Assembly (NCBI RefSeq): GCF_005233875.1
Contig: NZ_SZPZ01000001.1
Coordinates: forward strand, 2,232,001-2,296,000
Origin: Kribbella jiaozuonensis
GTDB taxonomy: Bacteria > Actinomycetota > Actinomycetes > Propionibacteriales > Kribbellaceae
DNA: 64,000 nucleotides
Direction of reading: 5' to 3'
Below, in pieces: positions 42,317 through 51,159 of the stretch (position 1 is its first letter; every line of letters starts with the position of its first letter). The notes under the pieces are model-generated. The model did no database searches. It was given only the letters and a program-made list of their open reading frames with translations, and had not been told where the DNA came from. The translations under genes were made by a program, and so were the position numbers.

Positions 42317-43916
42317 CTGTCTCGTCCTCCTGGATGTACTGTCTGCCGCGGTCAAGGCCGGGTCTCAGGCGCACTCGGTGCGCTGGCCCGGTTTCCTCGA
42401 TTCGCGCTTCTACCCGAGTCAGTGGCTGTCCACCGGCATGGATGCTTGGTTGCCGAGGGCCCCTGTCGCGGTGTCGTTGCTGAAGACGTCTGGCGGTCCA
42501 GGCCGCGAAGACGCCGGCCACAAGTAGCGGACCCAGCCACCAGGGCACCTGCGCCACGTCGTCGGCCGCCAGTTCTACCGTCACCGTGGTTCCTGCCGGC
42601 ACCAGTTGCCCGGCCGGTGGCACCTGTCGCACAACATGCCGCGAGAGAGTTGCCGGACGGCTCTCGCCGACCAGATCGAAGATCAGTTCAAGCTGTTCGA
42701 CCCTTGTCCGGGCCTCGTCCTCGCTACGGTCGACCAGGTCCGGGACCGCCACCAGTCGCGGCTCCACCTCACGGGTGAGGTCGACTGTGACCACACTCCC
42801 GACATCGACCTCGGTTCCCGCCAACGGACGCTGGTTGAGGACGGTGCCCGCGACGGCTGTTCCGGGTCGGACGATCCGGGACTGAAGCTTGAGCCGAGCC
42901 TGCACTATGGCGCTCCGCGCAGCAGGCTCAGGCTCACCGATGACGTCCGGTACGGTCGTGCGCGCGTGCACCGGCTCGCCGGAGCTGCGCTCGATGTCGA
43001 CGGTGATCGCCGTACGGACGAGCACTCGGCGGCCGTTCGTCGGCGACTGCGAAACAACCTTTCCTGCCCCAGATCCGTCCTTGACGATCCTGGGGTCGAA
43101 CACCAGCCCTACTGTCTCGATCGCCGCGCGAGCTGTCGTCTCGTCGAGACCGACGACAGCAGGTACCGCGACCAGTTGGACCTTGGGCTCACGCACGATG
43201 TCCGCCGTCACCGAAGTGCCTGCGGCGACGAGTTCACGAGCGCGGGGCTGCTGGCTGACAACTCGTCCGGGCCGTGCGCCGACTTTGATGATCCGCGGAT
43301 CGTAGACGAGCTTTGCCGCCTCGACGAGATCCTTCGCCTCATCTTCGGTGTGCCCGACGAGGTCCGGGACCGGGATTGGTTGGACAGGCTCCTCGATGTT
43401 GAGCACGACCGCGTCCCCGAAGACGGCGTACGCATCAGCAGCCGGGTCTTGTTTGACCACCGCCCAACCCTCAGATGCCTTGGCCGGCGACGGCTGCGCG
43501 ACGAGTCCGAGCTGGGATAGAGCCTTCCTAGCTGCGGCGAGCGTTTCGCCGGTCAGGTCAGGGAGGACGACACCGAGCCAGAGGCCGACGACTGGGACTG
43601 AGCCGTCTGGATCCGGCGAGCTGAGGAGGTCCTGCTTGGCAACCAGAACCGCCTTCGGATCGACCTCGCCAGGTGCGTGGTTCATGACCAAGCAGGGCAG
43701 GCCGGCGGTGTCGAGGCGCTGGGCGGCTGACCCGACCTGCTTTCCGAGTACGTCAGGAACGTCCATGGCGCGGCCGGTCCACGGAGCGGTCTGAGCCTTC
43801 GTCCAGCACTCGGCCCTGACTTGTGCGGTGCCTGCTGCAGGCGTCAGAAACGCGAGGACACACATGGCGGCACAAGCCCCCAACCAGGTGATCAAACGCA
43901 GTCTGCGACGAGTCAT
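41970..43916 (-). CDS. Exported PASTA-repeat membrane protein with probable 3' frameshift
   Basis: The frame starts at ATG 43916 with GGAGG upstream. A signal-like N-terminus (MTRRRLRLITWLGACAAMCV) is followed by six PASTA units, recognisable from VPDVLG, LPDLTG, VPDLVG, VPAVVG, VPDVIG and VPDLVD (about 50-430). A membrane helix (WWLGPLLVAGVFAAW, about 452-470) and a cytoplasmic tail follow. PASTA domains bind peptidoglycan. The frame then runs unnaturally to 41970 through the next gene. A one-base loss near 42330-42345 would explain this; the real end is then near 42314. Confidence 0.72.
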   Translation of the reverse strand: MTRRRLRLITWLGACAAMCVLAFLTPAAGTAQVRAECWTKAQTAPWTGRAMDVPDVLGKQVGSAAQRLDTAGLPCLVMNHAPGEVDPKAVLVAKQDLLSSPDPDGSVPVVGLWLGVVLPDLTGETLAAARKALSQLGLVAQPSPAKASEGWAVVKQDPAADAYAVFGDAVVLNIEEPVQPIPVPDLVGHTEDEAKDLVEAAKLVYDPRIIKVGARPGRVVSQQPRARELVAAGTSVTADIVREPKVQLVAVPAVVGLDETTARAAIETVGLVFDPRIVKDGSGAGKVVSQSPTNGRRVLVRTAITVDIERSSGEPVHARTTVPDVIGEPEPAARSAIVQARLKLQSRIVRPGTAVAGTVLNQRPLAGTEVDVGSVVTVDLTREVEPRLVAVPDLVDRSEDEARTRVEQLELIFDLVGESRPATLSRHVVRQVPPAGQLVPAGTTVTVELAADDVAQVPWWLGPLLVAGVFAAWTARRLQQRHRDRGPRQPSIHAGGQPLTRVEARIEETGPAHRVRLRPGLDRGRQYIQEDETDERHWRTHHCCLAPEWFERGRHARAHQADRDQRCAQRGTPAEHVSAPAERSCGRGDRAYARAESRRPYPLGVADPSGTDNCSEGHSDRSRAARIRQLGQPQDHLGAPSTSRTDRR

Positions 43917-44101
43917 GGGAGACCTCCGCGGGTCTATATCAATCGGACCGCGCGCGAAAACAACGTGATACACCGCTGGCTCGTGACGTTCGCGAGTTGG
44001 GCTCGGCGGTGTAACTTTCCGGGCCTGGCGAGTATCAAAGTAGGAAGGGGTGCACTTCTTGCCGCGCCCCGAAGGGCAATGCCCGGGGAGTGAGGGCCAG
44101 C

Positions 44102-45040
44102 ATGTCGAGACGACTCTGGACTGCAGGGCGGATAGCAGCTGCCGCTGCGCTGGTGACCGGGCTGCTGGCCGGGACTTCGGGCGGGTCGCTGGCCGCCGAC
44201 ACGACCGCCGCCGCGGCATGCAAGCTCGAGTCGGGGTCGGTGACCGCCGGTGGTGATCACACGCACAGGGTGATTACTGCCGGCTCACCGGCGACGGTGC
44301 AGGAGAAGCAGCGGTACACCGCCCTCTTTCCCGAAGGTCGCCCCAGGTTGAGCAGTCTGTTCTTCAACGATCCCGTCGTACCTGGTTTCGGCGGTGCGTA
44401 CGCCGGCCACGTGGTGATCGGCTCGGGCCTCTACAGCAGCACCTACTTCCTCACGACAGCCGGCGAGGTCGACCGGACCCAGTCGCACAACTTCCGGATC
44501 GGTGGCGGCTGGGCTGACGCGACCTTCCTCGAGACGAGCTACCCGCACGACACGAACCCCTTCGCGTTGGCCAACCACTACGCGCTACGTGGAAACGGCA
44601 CGCTGACCCGATGGGACTCTAAAGGCGGGTTCGGCTGGACCAACCCGCAGTCCGCGGGTGGCTTCGCGGCCGTCAAGACGATGGCGCTGATCAGCCAGGC
44701 CGCGACGTACGACACCTTCCTGGCCAACACTCACGGCGGCGCCCTGTACACGATCCGGCTTCCCCTGACGTCGCCGATGAAGCCGGTCGTGAAGAGAGTC
44801 AGGGCCTCCACCTGGCAGGCCTTCGACGCCCTGATCGCAGAGAAATGCGGCCAGTACGGCACGCTGTTGCTCGGCATCGACAAGGACACCCAGTCCGGCT
44901 ACCTGTACGCCGTCGGCCACGCAAACGGCACCGCCACGGTCATCAAGGGCCTCGGCAAGGTACCTGCCACCTTTGCTGACCCGCTCTACTTCCGCTATGC
45001 CGGCGAGCCCGGCACCGCTCCACTGCTGTTCGGAGAGTGA
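44102..45040 (+). CDS. Secreted protein of unknown function
   Basis: From ATG 44102 (GTGAGGG site upstream) the 312-residue protein has a signal peptide (MSRRLWTAGRIAAAAALVTG, cleavage near SLAADT). The mature part is aromatic- and glycine-rich and looks like a beta-propeller or tachylectin-like domain (SGLYSSTYFLTTAGEVDRT, WDSKGGFGWTNPQ, YLYAVGHANGTATV). It contains two cysteines. It is divergent from the PASTA protein gene, so both may serve the envelope. The family is unassigned. Confidence 0.75.
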   Translation: MSRRLWTAGRIAAAAALVTGLLAGTSGGSLAADTTAAAACKLESGSVTAGGDHTHRVITAGSPATVQEKQRYTALFPEGRPRLSSLFFNDPVVPGFGGAYAGHVVIGSGLYSSTYFLTTAGEVDRTQSHNFRIGGGWADATFLETSYPHDTNPFALANHYALRGNGTLTRWDSKGGFGWTNPQSAGGFAAVKTMALISQAATYDTFLANTHGGALYTIRLPLTSPMKPVVKRVRASTWQAFDALIAEKCGQYGTLLLGIDKDTQSGYLYAVGHANGTATVIKGLGKVPATFADPLYFRYAGEPGTAPLLFGE

Positions 45041-45101
45041 CGGTACGTCGTTATCAGCCGTCGCATGAGCTGTCTTATTTGTCAGGGTGGGGGTAGAGCA
45101 G

Positions 45102-45938
45102 ATGGTGGACACGGACTTTGTGACGGCACCGGACGGAAGAACCATTGCGTACGCGGAGTGGGGTGTGCGTGACGGGCGGCCGTTGTTCCTGATGCACGGC
45201 TGCCCCGGTAGTCGCTACGTGCGGCACATCGGCGATCTCTACGAGCGGCATCAGGTCCGCGCGATCGCCTATGACGTGCCCGGCTACGGGCGATCGACGC
45301 GTCGTCCGGGCCATCGGGTCGTAGACGCCGCCGAGGACGTCGCGCTGATCGCGGACCAGCTCGGGATCGACGAGTTCGCCGTACTCGGAATCTCGGCGGG
45401 CGGTCCGCGGGCTCTCGCCGTGGCTGCCCGGTTGCCTGAGCGAGTCACGCGATGTGTAACCGAACTCAGCCCCGCCGAGTACGCCGCATCCGACCTGGAC
45501 TTCTTCGCCGGTATGTCCGAGGCCGAGGTCGGCGAATGGGAGCGGCCCGCAGCCCACGACGCCGCCTGGCTCGCCGAACATGACTTTCGCGATCTGGTTG
45601 CCTGGCTCGACGCGGCTGACCCGTTGCCCGAGGTGTCCGGGGAACTGCACGACATGCTCCTGCAGGCGTTTCGGGAGGGCATCGTCAACGGGCCGGGTGG
45701 CTTCGTCGACGACCTGATCTCGCTATCCGCCCCCTGGGGCTTCACACTCGACGAGGTAAAAGCTCCGACCAAGGTCATGGCCGGAACCGAAGACGAAGGC
45801 ATTCCCCGCCAGCACACCGAATGGCTCGTCGCGGGCATCCCTGACGCCGAGGCGGTCTGGTCCCCAGGCGGCCACATCGCGGACCACTCGGCGGCCGAAG
45901 AGCGCTTGATCAGTTGGCTCGCAGGTACCCGTTCTTGA
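45102..45938 (+). CDS. Alpha/beta hydrolase
   Basis: The 278-residue protein has FLMHGCPGSR for the oxyanion region (about 30-39), the nucleophile elbow GISAGG (about 94-99), an acid in AGTEDEGIP (about 224) and the histidine in SPGGHIADHS (about 252-261). GTG at 45087 is an alternative start, but GGTGGGGG is better placed for ATG 45102. It is the last chromosomal gene before the integrated element. The substrate is unknown. Confidence 0.83.
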   Translation: MVDTDFVTAPDGRTIAYAEWGVRDGRPLFLMHGCPGSRYVRHIGDLYERHQVRAIAYDVPGYGRSTRRPGHRVVDAAEDVALIADQLGIDEFAVLGISAGGPRALAVAARLPERVTRCVTELSPAEYAASDLDFFAGMSEAEVGEWERPAAHDAAWLAEHDFRDLVAWLDAADPLPEVSGELHDMLLQAFREGIVNGPGGFVDDLISLSAPWGFTLDEVKAPTKVMAGTEDEGIPRQHTEWLVAGIPDAEAVWSPGGHIADHSAAEERLISWLAGTRS

Positions 45939-46029
45939 TCGCCTCACATCGGCCAGGGTTGGTGAAGCGCGTGGCAGTCATTCCGCAGGCCAGAGGCTCG
46001 AAAGCGCTCTGACCTGCGGTGATGCGGGG

Positions 46030-46071
46030 TAGGGCGGACGGGACTCGAACCCGTGACCCAGGGATTATGAG
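46030..46071 (-). other. 3' half of tRNA-Met(CAU): left attachment site of the element
   Basis: On the minus strand the acceptor 3' strand CCGCCCT plus A, a perfect T-arm (ACGGG-TTCGAGT... pairing with CCCGT), the variable region, the stem strand TCCCT and the loop CTCATAA (anticodon CAU) are intact. Upstream of the loop the expected pairing AGGGA is absent and no standard D-arm follows, so this is not a complete tRNA. This is the scar expected where a tyrosine-recombinase element inserted at the anticodon loop, with the restored gene at its far end. Confidence 0.75.
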
Positions 46072-46551
46072 AGCCACGCCACTTGCCACACCGCTCCACT
46101 TCAGGCTCCCGGAGTTCGGGATCGAGCACCTCTAGCTGACTGAATCCACTCTGTTTGACGCGATTTCATGTCACGAGTCATGTCACGCGATCGCAGATCG
46201 GGCTGGACTCGGCCGTCCGCGCTTGTGATCCGCCAACAGATCCGCGACACTCGTCCGCCACCTGATGTGCGACGCGTGGTCTAGGAGATTGAGGTAGCGG
46301 TCCGTGGCCGGCTGCCGTTTCGGGCTCTTATGGATCAAGGGCGCGCCTTCGGCGCGCGGCAGCAGGACGCTTCCACGTCCACGCGATCCCAACTGCCACG
46401 AGTCGCGTGAAGCCGTCCCCCGCTTGTTGGCCCCGTCCCCTGGCCGCTCGATTGTCCGGCCATCACGACCCATGTCAAGAGCGCTACGCGCCCCTACGGA
46501 TCGGCAAGCCGACTCTCGACATGCGCCGAGCTGGCCTGGGTTTGGCCGCTA
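46072..46551. other. Gene-poor left end of the element
   Basis: No convincing gene is seen between the tRNA remnant and the DUF4145 gene. The stretch holds a direct repeat TCATGTCACG (46166-46175 and 46178-46187), likely arm-type recombinase sites, and a perfect hairpin GCGCGCC-TTC-GGCGCGC (46341-46357) that could end transcription. A 96-residue minus-strand frame (46183-46473) has no recognisable features. Confidence 0.55.
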
Positions 46552-47205
46552 TCAGGGGGACGGGGCAGGTGTAGCACCAGGGGCATCGTCCGCATCAGCA
46601 GGTGTCTCAGCCTTCAAGGCCGCCAGCTCAGCCGGAAGTTCGAACAAATCCCGGAGCAGCGCCGCAGTGAACAGGAGCACCCGCTGCGCTGCATCGGTGT
46701 CTACTCGAACATCCGTGTGGTGAGCACCCAGATTCCCGACAACCCGGACGTGATGCAGTACATCGCCAAAGGACGTTGTGACGTGCCCGTCCGCGATCAG
46801 TTTCTTGATGCTGTTGACCAACGTCTTTTCGGCGGCACCGTAGTGCGCAGCGGCGGCCTCTAACGTCCTCCGGAGTTGTACCGCAGCGGCATCTGGGACA
46901 CCCGCCCGCAGGACCTTGATGGCGTCGCTGTAGTACTGGGCGACGTCGGGCGGCAAGTGCTTGATTGCCTGGCCGAGATTGTCCCCTGCTGGCACGATCT
47001 GGAGCTCTTGATGGATGTGCTGGTCCGGCCCGTTGTGCTCTACAAGCATCGCCCCACCGCATGCCGGACAGGTCAACGGTGTCCAGTACCGAGCGCGTCC
47101 ATCCCTGCCCGCGTACGAAGACAGCGGAGCCGCAATGCCCATCTGCGTATGCGTAAGCCCGCACCACGGGCAGTCGCGAAACGTCATGCTCTGGTCGAAA
47201 CCCAC
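46552..47205 (-). CDS. DUF4145 domain protein with zinc ribbon
   Basis: GTG at 47205 has GAGGGGGA just upstream and is preferred over GTG 47232, giving 217 residues. CPWCG near the N-terminus and CPACGG (about 46-51) form a zinc ribbon. The core VQLRRTLEAAAAHYG (about 105) and VRVVGNLGAHHTDVRVD (about 152-168) match DUF4145/HEPN-like proteins often found in defence or restriction islands. Role unknown; HEPN relatives are RNases or accessory helical domains. Confidence 0.78.
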   Translation of the reverse strand: MGFDQSMTFRDCPWCGLTHTQMGIAAPLSSYAGRDGRARYWTPLTCPACGGAMLVEHNGPDQHIHQELQIVPAGDNLGQAIKHLPPDVAQYYSDAIKVLRAGVPDAAAVQLRRTLEAAAAHYGAAEKTLVNSIKKLIADGHVTTSFGDVLHHVRVVGNLGAHHTDVRVDTDAAQRVLLFTAALLRDLFELPAELAALKAETPADADDAPGATPAPSP

Positions 47206-47348
47206 AGTTCCCCCTCGTAGCGGTTCACTCACTAATCGAGCATCTGCGTCGGGCGTTACGGATGTTCACCCAGCCCGGCCGTCACTGCTTGCGCTTCCTC
47301 GGGGCGTCTGTCGCTCCCAAACAGATCGTCAGCCCCTAGTCTTCCGGG

Positions 47349-47864
47349 GTGAGGATCTGCGCAATTGTCGGCCTGGTGCTGACGTTGATCGGAACCGTTT
47401 TAGCGGTAGTCGCTCTGGTGCAGGACTGGAACGAACACGGTGGCGGCAAGCCGCTGATCCCGGTGGCTGCCCGCTTGTGGCGATGGCTGCGGCGCACGCC
47501 GCGAGTCCACAGCGTCTCGGCCGACACGACTGCCTCATGGAACGTCGCTGCGGCCACCGGCGAGGTTTATGTCAGCCCGCCGAGCGATGCAGGGGTCGAT
47601 GTGCAGATGCGGTTCGTCCGTGAGCGCCTGATCGCGCTTGAGGCCCGGATCGCCAAAGAGCGCCGCGAAGTCGATCGGAGGATCAATGACGTCGAGACAG
47701 CAGGACGGGAGGCCGACGCCAGGTCGCAGACTGCACTCGCGGAGGTCAACGACAAGATCCGCGAGGTCGCCACGGGCAGCGTTCGGCTGGAGCTGTGGGG
47801 ACTCGGGCTTGTCGGCGTCGGCTCGATCGTGTCGACGCTGCCCGCCGTGTTCGGCTGGCAGTGA
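47349..47864 (+). CDS. Small membrane protein with coiled coil, unknown function
   Basis: The 171-residue protein has an N-terminal membrane helix (ICAIVGLVLTLIGTVLAVVAL), a basic segment, a coiled-coil stretch (RERLIALEARIAKERREVDRR, about 88-110) and a C-terminal hydrophobic helix (about 152-168). The layout, two anchors with an internal coiled coil, is typical of small actinomycete phage or ICE proteins. GTG 47349 is the start, with no clear ribosome site. No function can be assigned. Confidence 0.6.
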   Translation: MRICAIVGLVLTLIGTVLAVVALVQDWNEHGGGKPLIPVAARLWRWLRRTPRVHSVSADTTASWNVAAATGEVYVSPPSDAGVDVQMRFVRERLIALEARIAKERREVDRRINDVETAGREADARSQTALAEVNDKIREVATGSVRLELWGLGLVGVGSIVSTLPAVFGWQ

Positions 47865-47917
47865 CGCAAGCGTGTCGCACCCGGCCCGCACCGTTGTGCG
47901 GGCTCTACCTTCTGTCC

Positions 47918-48151
47918 ATGAGTGAGGGTCAGTGGAAGCACCAGGAGCACGACTTCATAGGTCCGGACGGCGAGTGGATCGCCGTCACGGTCGATGAGGA
48001 CGGCTCGGTGGAGGTCTGGTACTACGACCACCGTTCGGTCGTCGTGCACCACGCTGTCGAGGACTGGACCGACGAGGGGCGGAAGAAGTGGATGACCAGA
48101 ACCAGAATCGCGCCTGGTGAGCCGCAACCCAGCATCCCAGCCATAGAGTGA
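47918..48151 (+). CDS. Small hypothetical protein
   Basis: The 77-residue acidic protein starts MSEGQWKHQEHDF and has a tryptophan/tyrosine-rich middle (GSVEVWYYDHRSVVVHH). Codon use matches the flanks, and no alternative gene covers the stretch. No family is recognised. It is one of several tiny cargo genes between the attachment site and the defence-like pair. Confidence 0.5.
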   Translation: MSEGQWKHQEHDFIGPDGEWIAVTVDEDGSVEVWYYDHRSVVVHHAVEDWTDEGRKKWMTRTRIAPGEPQPSIPAIE

Positions 48152-48161
48152 CCGGTCATCG

Positions 48162-48350
48162 TCACCGTGCCTCGTTCGAGGGAGGCTCGTGGTCGGGGTC
48201 CTCGGCGCTCTCCCACCCCTCCAGTTCGGCCAGGGTGCAGAAGGCATGGCCGTAGCTGTCCTCCCAGCGGACCCTGTTGGTCAGGTCCCGCCCGTCGAGG
48301 GTGCAGACAATGGTTCGGCCGTCCATGTCTCCAGGGTCGGTCATCCTCAC
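48162..48350 (-). CDS. Small hypothetical protein
   Basis: The 62-residue acidic protein (GTG 48350, or ATG 48344) contains GRTIVCTLDGRDLTNRVRW followed by AFCTLAELEGW. The pattern of hydrophobic strands and a final acidic tail suggests a folded mini-domain. It is convergent with the preceding small gene, 10 bases apart. No function is assigned and a spurious call is possible. Confidence 0.42.
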   Translation of the reverse strand: MRMTDPGDMDGRTIVCTLDGRDLTNRVRWEDSYGHAFCTLAELEGWESAEDPDHEPPSNEAR

Positions 48351-48416
48351 CAGACGGACCCAGCGTGGCGCTCGTCGTCTTTCGGGCTCGCTCGGTAAAG
48401 TCCCTTCTCCTGGCGG

Positions 48417-48773
48417 GTGAGAGGCGGGGATAGTGAGCGCGGACTGGGGGCAAGGGGTACCGCGTTTGCAAGTGCGGTGGTGGGAGCCGTGGCGCTTGGC
48501 TGGAATATGGTTGCCTGGCGCCGGCAGGGTCCAGTGTTGCGAGTTCGCGCGACATGCAATGGGCGGGGCAACGACATGCAGATCGCGGGCAGCGTGCGCA
48601 ACACCGGGCGCTTCGACGCTCAGATCCAGCGTGCTGAGTTCCGCTGGAACACCTCCGGCGCGGGCGGATCGTCGAGCGTAGGGGCGATGGTGTCCTGTGA
48701 TCTACCAGCCGACCACCCCGACCGCCTGGCCCTTGCGTCGCCTTTGGCCGCACAGGCGGGTCACGGGGGCTGA
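48417..48773 (+). CDS. Small anchored protein, unknown function
   Basis: The 118-residue protein has one hydrophobic segment (AFASAVVGAVALGWNMVAW) followed by a beta-sandwich-like domain (VLRVRATCNGRGNDMQIAGS, then VRNTGRFDAQIQRAEFRW). Similar anchored mini-proteins occur in actinomycete mobile islands. The start is uncertain (GTG 48417). It directly precedes the ATPase-TOPRIM pair but is separated by 68 bases and a change in base composition. Confidence 0.5.
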   Translation: MRGGDSERGLGARGTAFASAVVGAVALGWNMVAWRRQGPVLRVRATCNGRGNDMQIAGSVRNTGRFDAQIQRAEFRWNTSGAGGSSSVGAMVSCDLPADHPDRLALASPLAAQAGHGG

Positions 48774-48841
48774 CAGTCTGTAAGCGACCTTGTAGAGTGC
48801 TTCGCTCGAGGCATGCATGGGGAAATGACAGGGGGAACGCG

Positions 48842-50017
48842 TTGGCAAATATCGTTCAGTTTGAGGTCAACGGCCTTGGCGGTCGCAAGAAATCCATAAA
48901 GCGGAGCCTTCGTGAAACGACTGTCTTTTGGGGCGTAAACGGCTCTGGCAAGACGTCGCTACTCAAGATCTTGCATAGTGCATTACTCGACGACGCGACG
49001 CCGCTAATCCGAGTCCCATTCACGTCAGCCAGGGTCGTCATCGACGCCGGTGGTGACGTCTTCATGCGGGAGATTACGAAGCGGGAACTTAGATCACCAA
49101 GTGTAGTACGCCGGTTAGAGAGAGCCCGCGAGCTGGCTATGGCAAGAGGTCAGGTCTACTACGGCGACCTGGGTGAAGATATCAACGCAGCCCTCCCCTG
49201 GAACACAACTGGAAACGGCGAACCGGAGGAGCAGGAAGGCCCGATCCAACACGGATACCTGCCGATCTCAAGGGTGAGTGAAACGCGTCGGCGCGGCCCA
49301 AGGGGAAGTCGGCCCACGATGGAACTGGTCGACGAGGCCTCTTTTGACAAGCTGTTTGCAGGGGAGATTCAGCGCTTATGGTCTGACTATAATGCGCGGG
49401 CATTGGCCCAAATTTCAATAACCCAGGAACTTGGCCTGGCAAACGTATTCAATTCCGTCTTGGCCGAAGGGAGAGGGAAGCGCCATTTGCCCGAGGAGAT
49501 GGACTTCAGTGAGGCGTTTCCCTTGATCAAGGCATTCTTCTCCGGCCAGCGGATGGGGAGAATGGTCAATATTCCGGAGTCGACCCTGCACAAGAATTAT
49601 GCCGACAGTCAGTTGGTGCGGCAGGTGGTCACCGATATTGCAACCGTCCAACAGGGCATCGAGAAGGCACAAGAGCCGCAGAGAAAGATCGAACAACTCC
49701 TGTCCGATCTTTACAGCGGCGGCAAGGAGGTCACTCTCCAAGGGCGTGCGGTTTCCGTCTCTGCTAACGGCGAGGCCATCCCGCTCGAATCTCTCTCAAG
49801 CGGTGAGAAGCAGATGTTGCAGCTGCTTCTGGAGACTCTCGCCGCAGGGAATGCTCCGGTGATCATTGACGAGCCGGAGCTATCACTGCATGTGGATTGG
49901 CAACGCAGGCTTGTCGATTGCATGAGGATCGTAAATCCTGATGCCCAATTGATCATGGCAACGCATTCGCCTGAGGTGATGGCTTTTCTTCCAGATAGCA
50001 TGATTTCTGAACTCTAA
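48842..50017 (+). CDS. ABC/OLD-type ATPase, PARIS AriA-like
   Basis: From TTG 48842 (AGGGGGAA upstream) the 391-residue protein has Walker A GVNGSGKT (31-38), a signature LSSGEKQ (about 325), Walker B VIIDEPELSLH (about 345) and an H-loop in MATHSPEV (about 375). This is the ATPase architecture of the AAA_15/OLD group used in PARIS, Gabija-type and related anti-phage systems. The partner TOPRIM protein is encoded 25 bases downstream. Base composition is clearly less GC-rich than the chromosome, suggesting recent transfer. Confidence 0.8.
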   Translation: MANIVQFEVNGLGGRKKSIKRSLRETTVFWGVNGSGKTSLLKILHSALLDDATPLIRVPFTSARVVIDAGGDVFMREITKRELRSPSVVRRLERARELAMARGQVYYGDLGEDINAALPWNTTGNGEPEEQEGPIQHGYLPISRVSETRRRGPRGSRPTMELVDEASFDKLFAGEIQRLWSDYNARALAQISITQELGLANVFNSVLAEGRGKRHLPEEMDFSEAFPLIKAFFSGQRMGRMVNIPESTLHKNYADSQLVRQVVTDIATVQQGIEKAQEPQRKIEQLLSDLYSGGKEVTLQGRAVSVSANGEAIPLESLSSGEKQMLQLLLETLAAGNAPVIIDEPELSLHVDWQRRLVDCMRIVNPDAQLIMATHSPEVMAFLPDSMISEL

Positions 50018-50042
50018 GTTTCCTGGTGGGGGGATTCTTTGC

Positions 50043-50993
50043 ATGCCACGTCTGACTTATGGTCGCGCTGGGTTCTTGCGACGCATTAGGATGTCACACG
50101 ACAACTCGCTCTTCGTCGTTGTCGAAGGTAAGGTCACGGACCGGTACTTCATTGAGAAGCTCTGTTCTGCAGAACAGACAGTCGGGCGAGCCGGTTACGA
50201 GATTTACATGGTCGAGCAAATCTCTGATGAAAATGGCCAGGTCTCCGGGGGAAAGGATGCGGTTCTCGCTCTCTTCGACTACTGCAAGGCCGAAGGCAAG
50301 TTGGCCCAGAAGAACAGTGGCGGAAGTCGATCGGTCGCTTTCGTGGTTGACCGCGACAGCGACAACATTACGGGCGGGAAGCGACGGTCTCCGCACGTTC
50401 TGTACACGTATTATGCTGACAGCGAGGCTCACGCTTTCGCGGATGGCGATCTCGTTAAGGCGTTGCAACCGGCTGCATCCTTAGATAAGGCAACAGCGGT
50501 CGAGGTCGTCAACAGTCTGGGAAATTGGTCTGAGAAACTCGCTGACGACTGGCGACCATGGATTGAACAGTGCTACCTGGCTAAGGCCTTGCGGTCAAGA
50601 ACTTGGGTTGGTCTCGGGGCTGCTCACAGTCTTGTGCATAGTGGAGCCATGCGCAGGGAACTAGATTCACAGAAACTCGCCGCGGCGAAGGCGGCCGTTC
50701 GAGATACCTCGCTCTACAGTGGAGTGAAATACGACAGGATCGAAAAAATGGTTCTCGATAAGATCGACCGCGTTTATGCCGCTGGCCGAGGACGCGAACT
50801 GCTTAAAGGCAAATGGCTCGCCGCGCAGCTCACCGAATTAATTGAAAGCAGTTTCAATGATCCTAGGCAGAGAGTTGCTTGGGACAACGAGCACCTACGC
50901 AATATGATCGCCAAGTTTCTGATGAGCTTTCTGGATGTGGATGCACAGGGATCTATGTACATCAGGAAGAAGTTGGTCGGTCTCGCGGCCTGA
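50043..50993 (+). CDS. TOPRIM/DUF4435-like nuclease partner of the ATPase
   Basis: The 316-residue protein has TOPRIM marks: glutamate in FVVVEGKVTDRYF (Glu 28) and paired aspartates in FVVDRDSDN (Asp 103, Asp 105). A DUF4435-type YTYYADSEAHAF segment follows at about 121-132. In PARIS the AriB effector has this design and cleaves tRNA or other nucleic acid when released by the ATPase. ATG 50043 has GGTGGGGGGA upstream. Identification as AriB-like is inferred from motifs and gene order. Confidence 0.72.
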   Translation: MPRLTYGRAGFLRRIRMSHDNSLFVVVEGKVTDRYFIEKLCSAEQTVGRAGYEIYMVEQISDENGQVSGGKDAVLALFDYCKAEGKLAQKNSGGSRSVAFVVDRDSDNITGGKRRSPHVLYTYYADSEAHAFADGDLVKALQPAASLDKATAVEVVNSLGNWSEKLADDWRPWIEQCYLAKALRSRTWVGLGAAHSLVHSGAMRRELDSQKLAAAKAAVRDTSLYSGVKYDRIEKMVLDKIDRVYAAGRGRELLKGKWLAAQLTELIESSFNDPRQRVAWDNEHLRNMIAKFLMSFLDVDAQGSMYIRKKLVGLAA

Positions 50994-51159
50994 CAGTTCC
51001 TTGACCTCTTCCGATCAGCTTGAGTTAATCGCGCTGTCTCGGAGTCGGACGGCAGAGCGCTTCCCCTCGGGGACGCACCTAGGTCGATGGGATCCGGTCC
51101 GGCGCGGCTTGCGTCACGTCCTGGACTCCGGCGTGTTGTCAGGTTGACGTTTGGCGAGA

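Noticed and set aside
46030..46097. Complete tRNA-Met gene
   Set aside because: The 5' part would give about 68 bases, with a mispaired anticodon stem and no proper D-arm; only the 3' half is intact.
46183..46473. Small minus-strand gene at the element's left end
   Set aside because: No family resemblance or ribosome site; I looked for an integrase C-terminus there and found no catalytic Arg/Tyr pattern.
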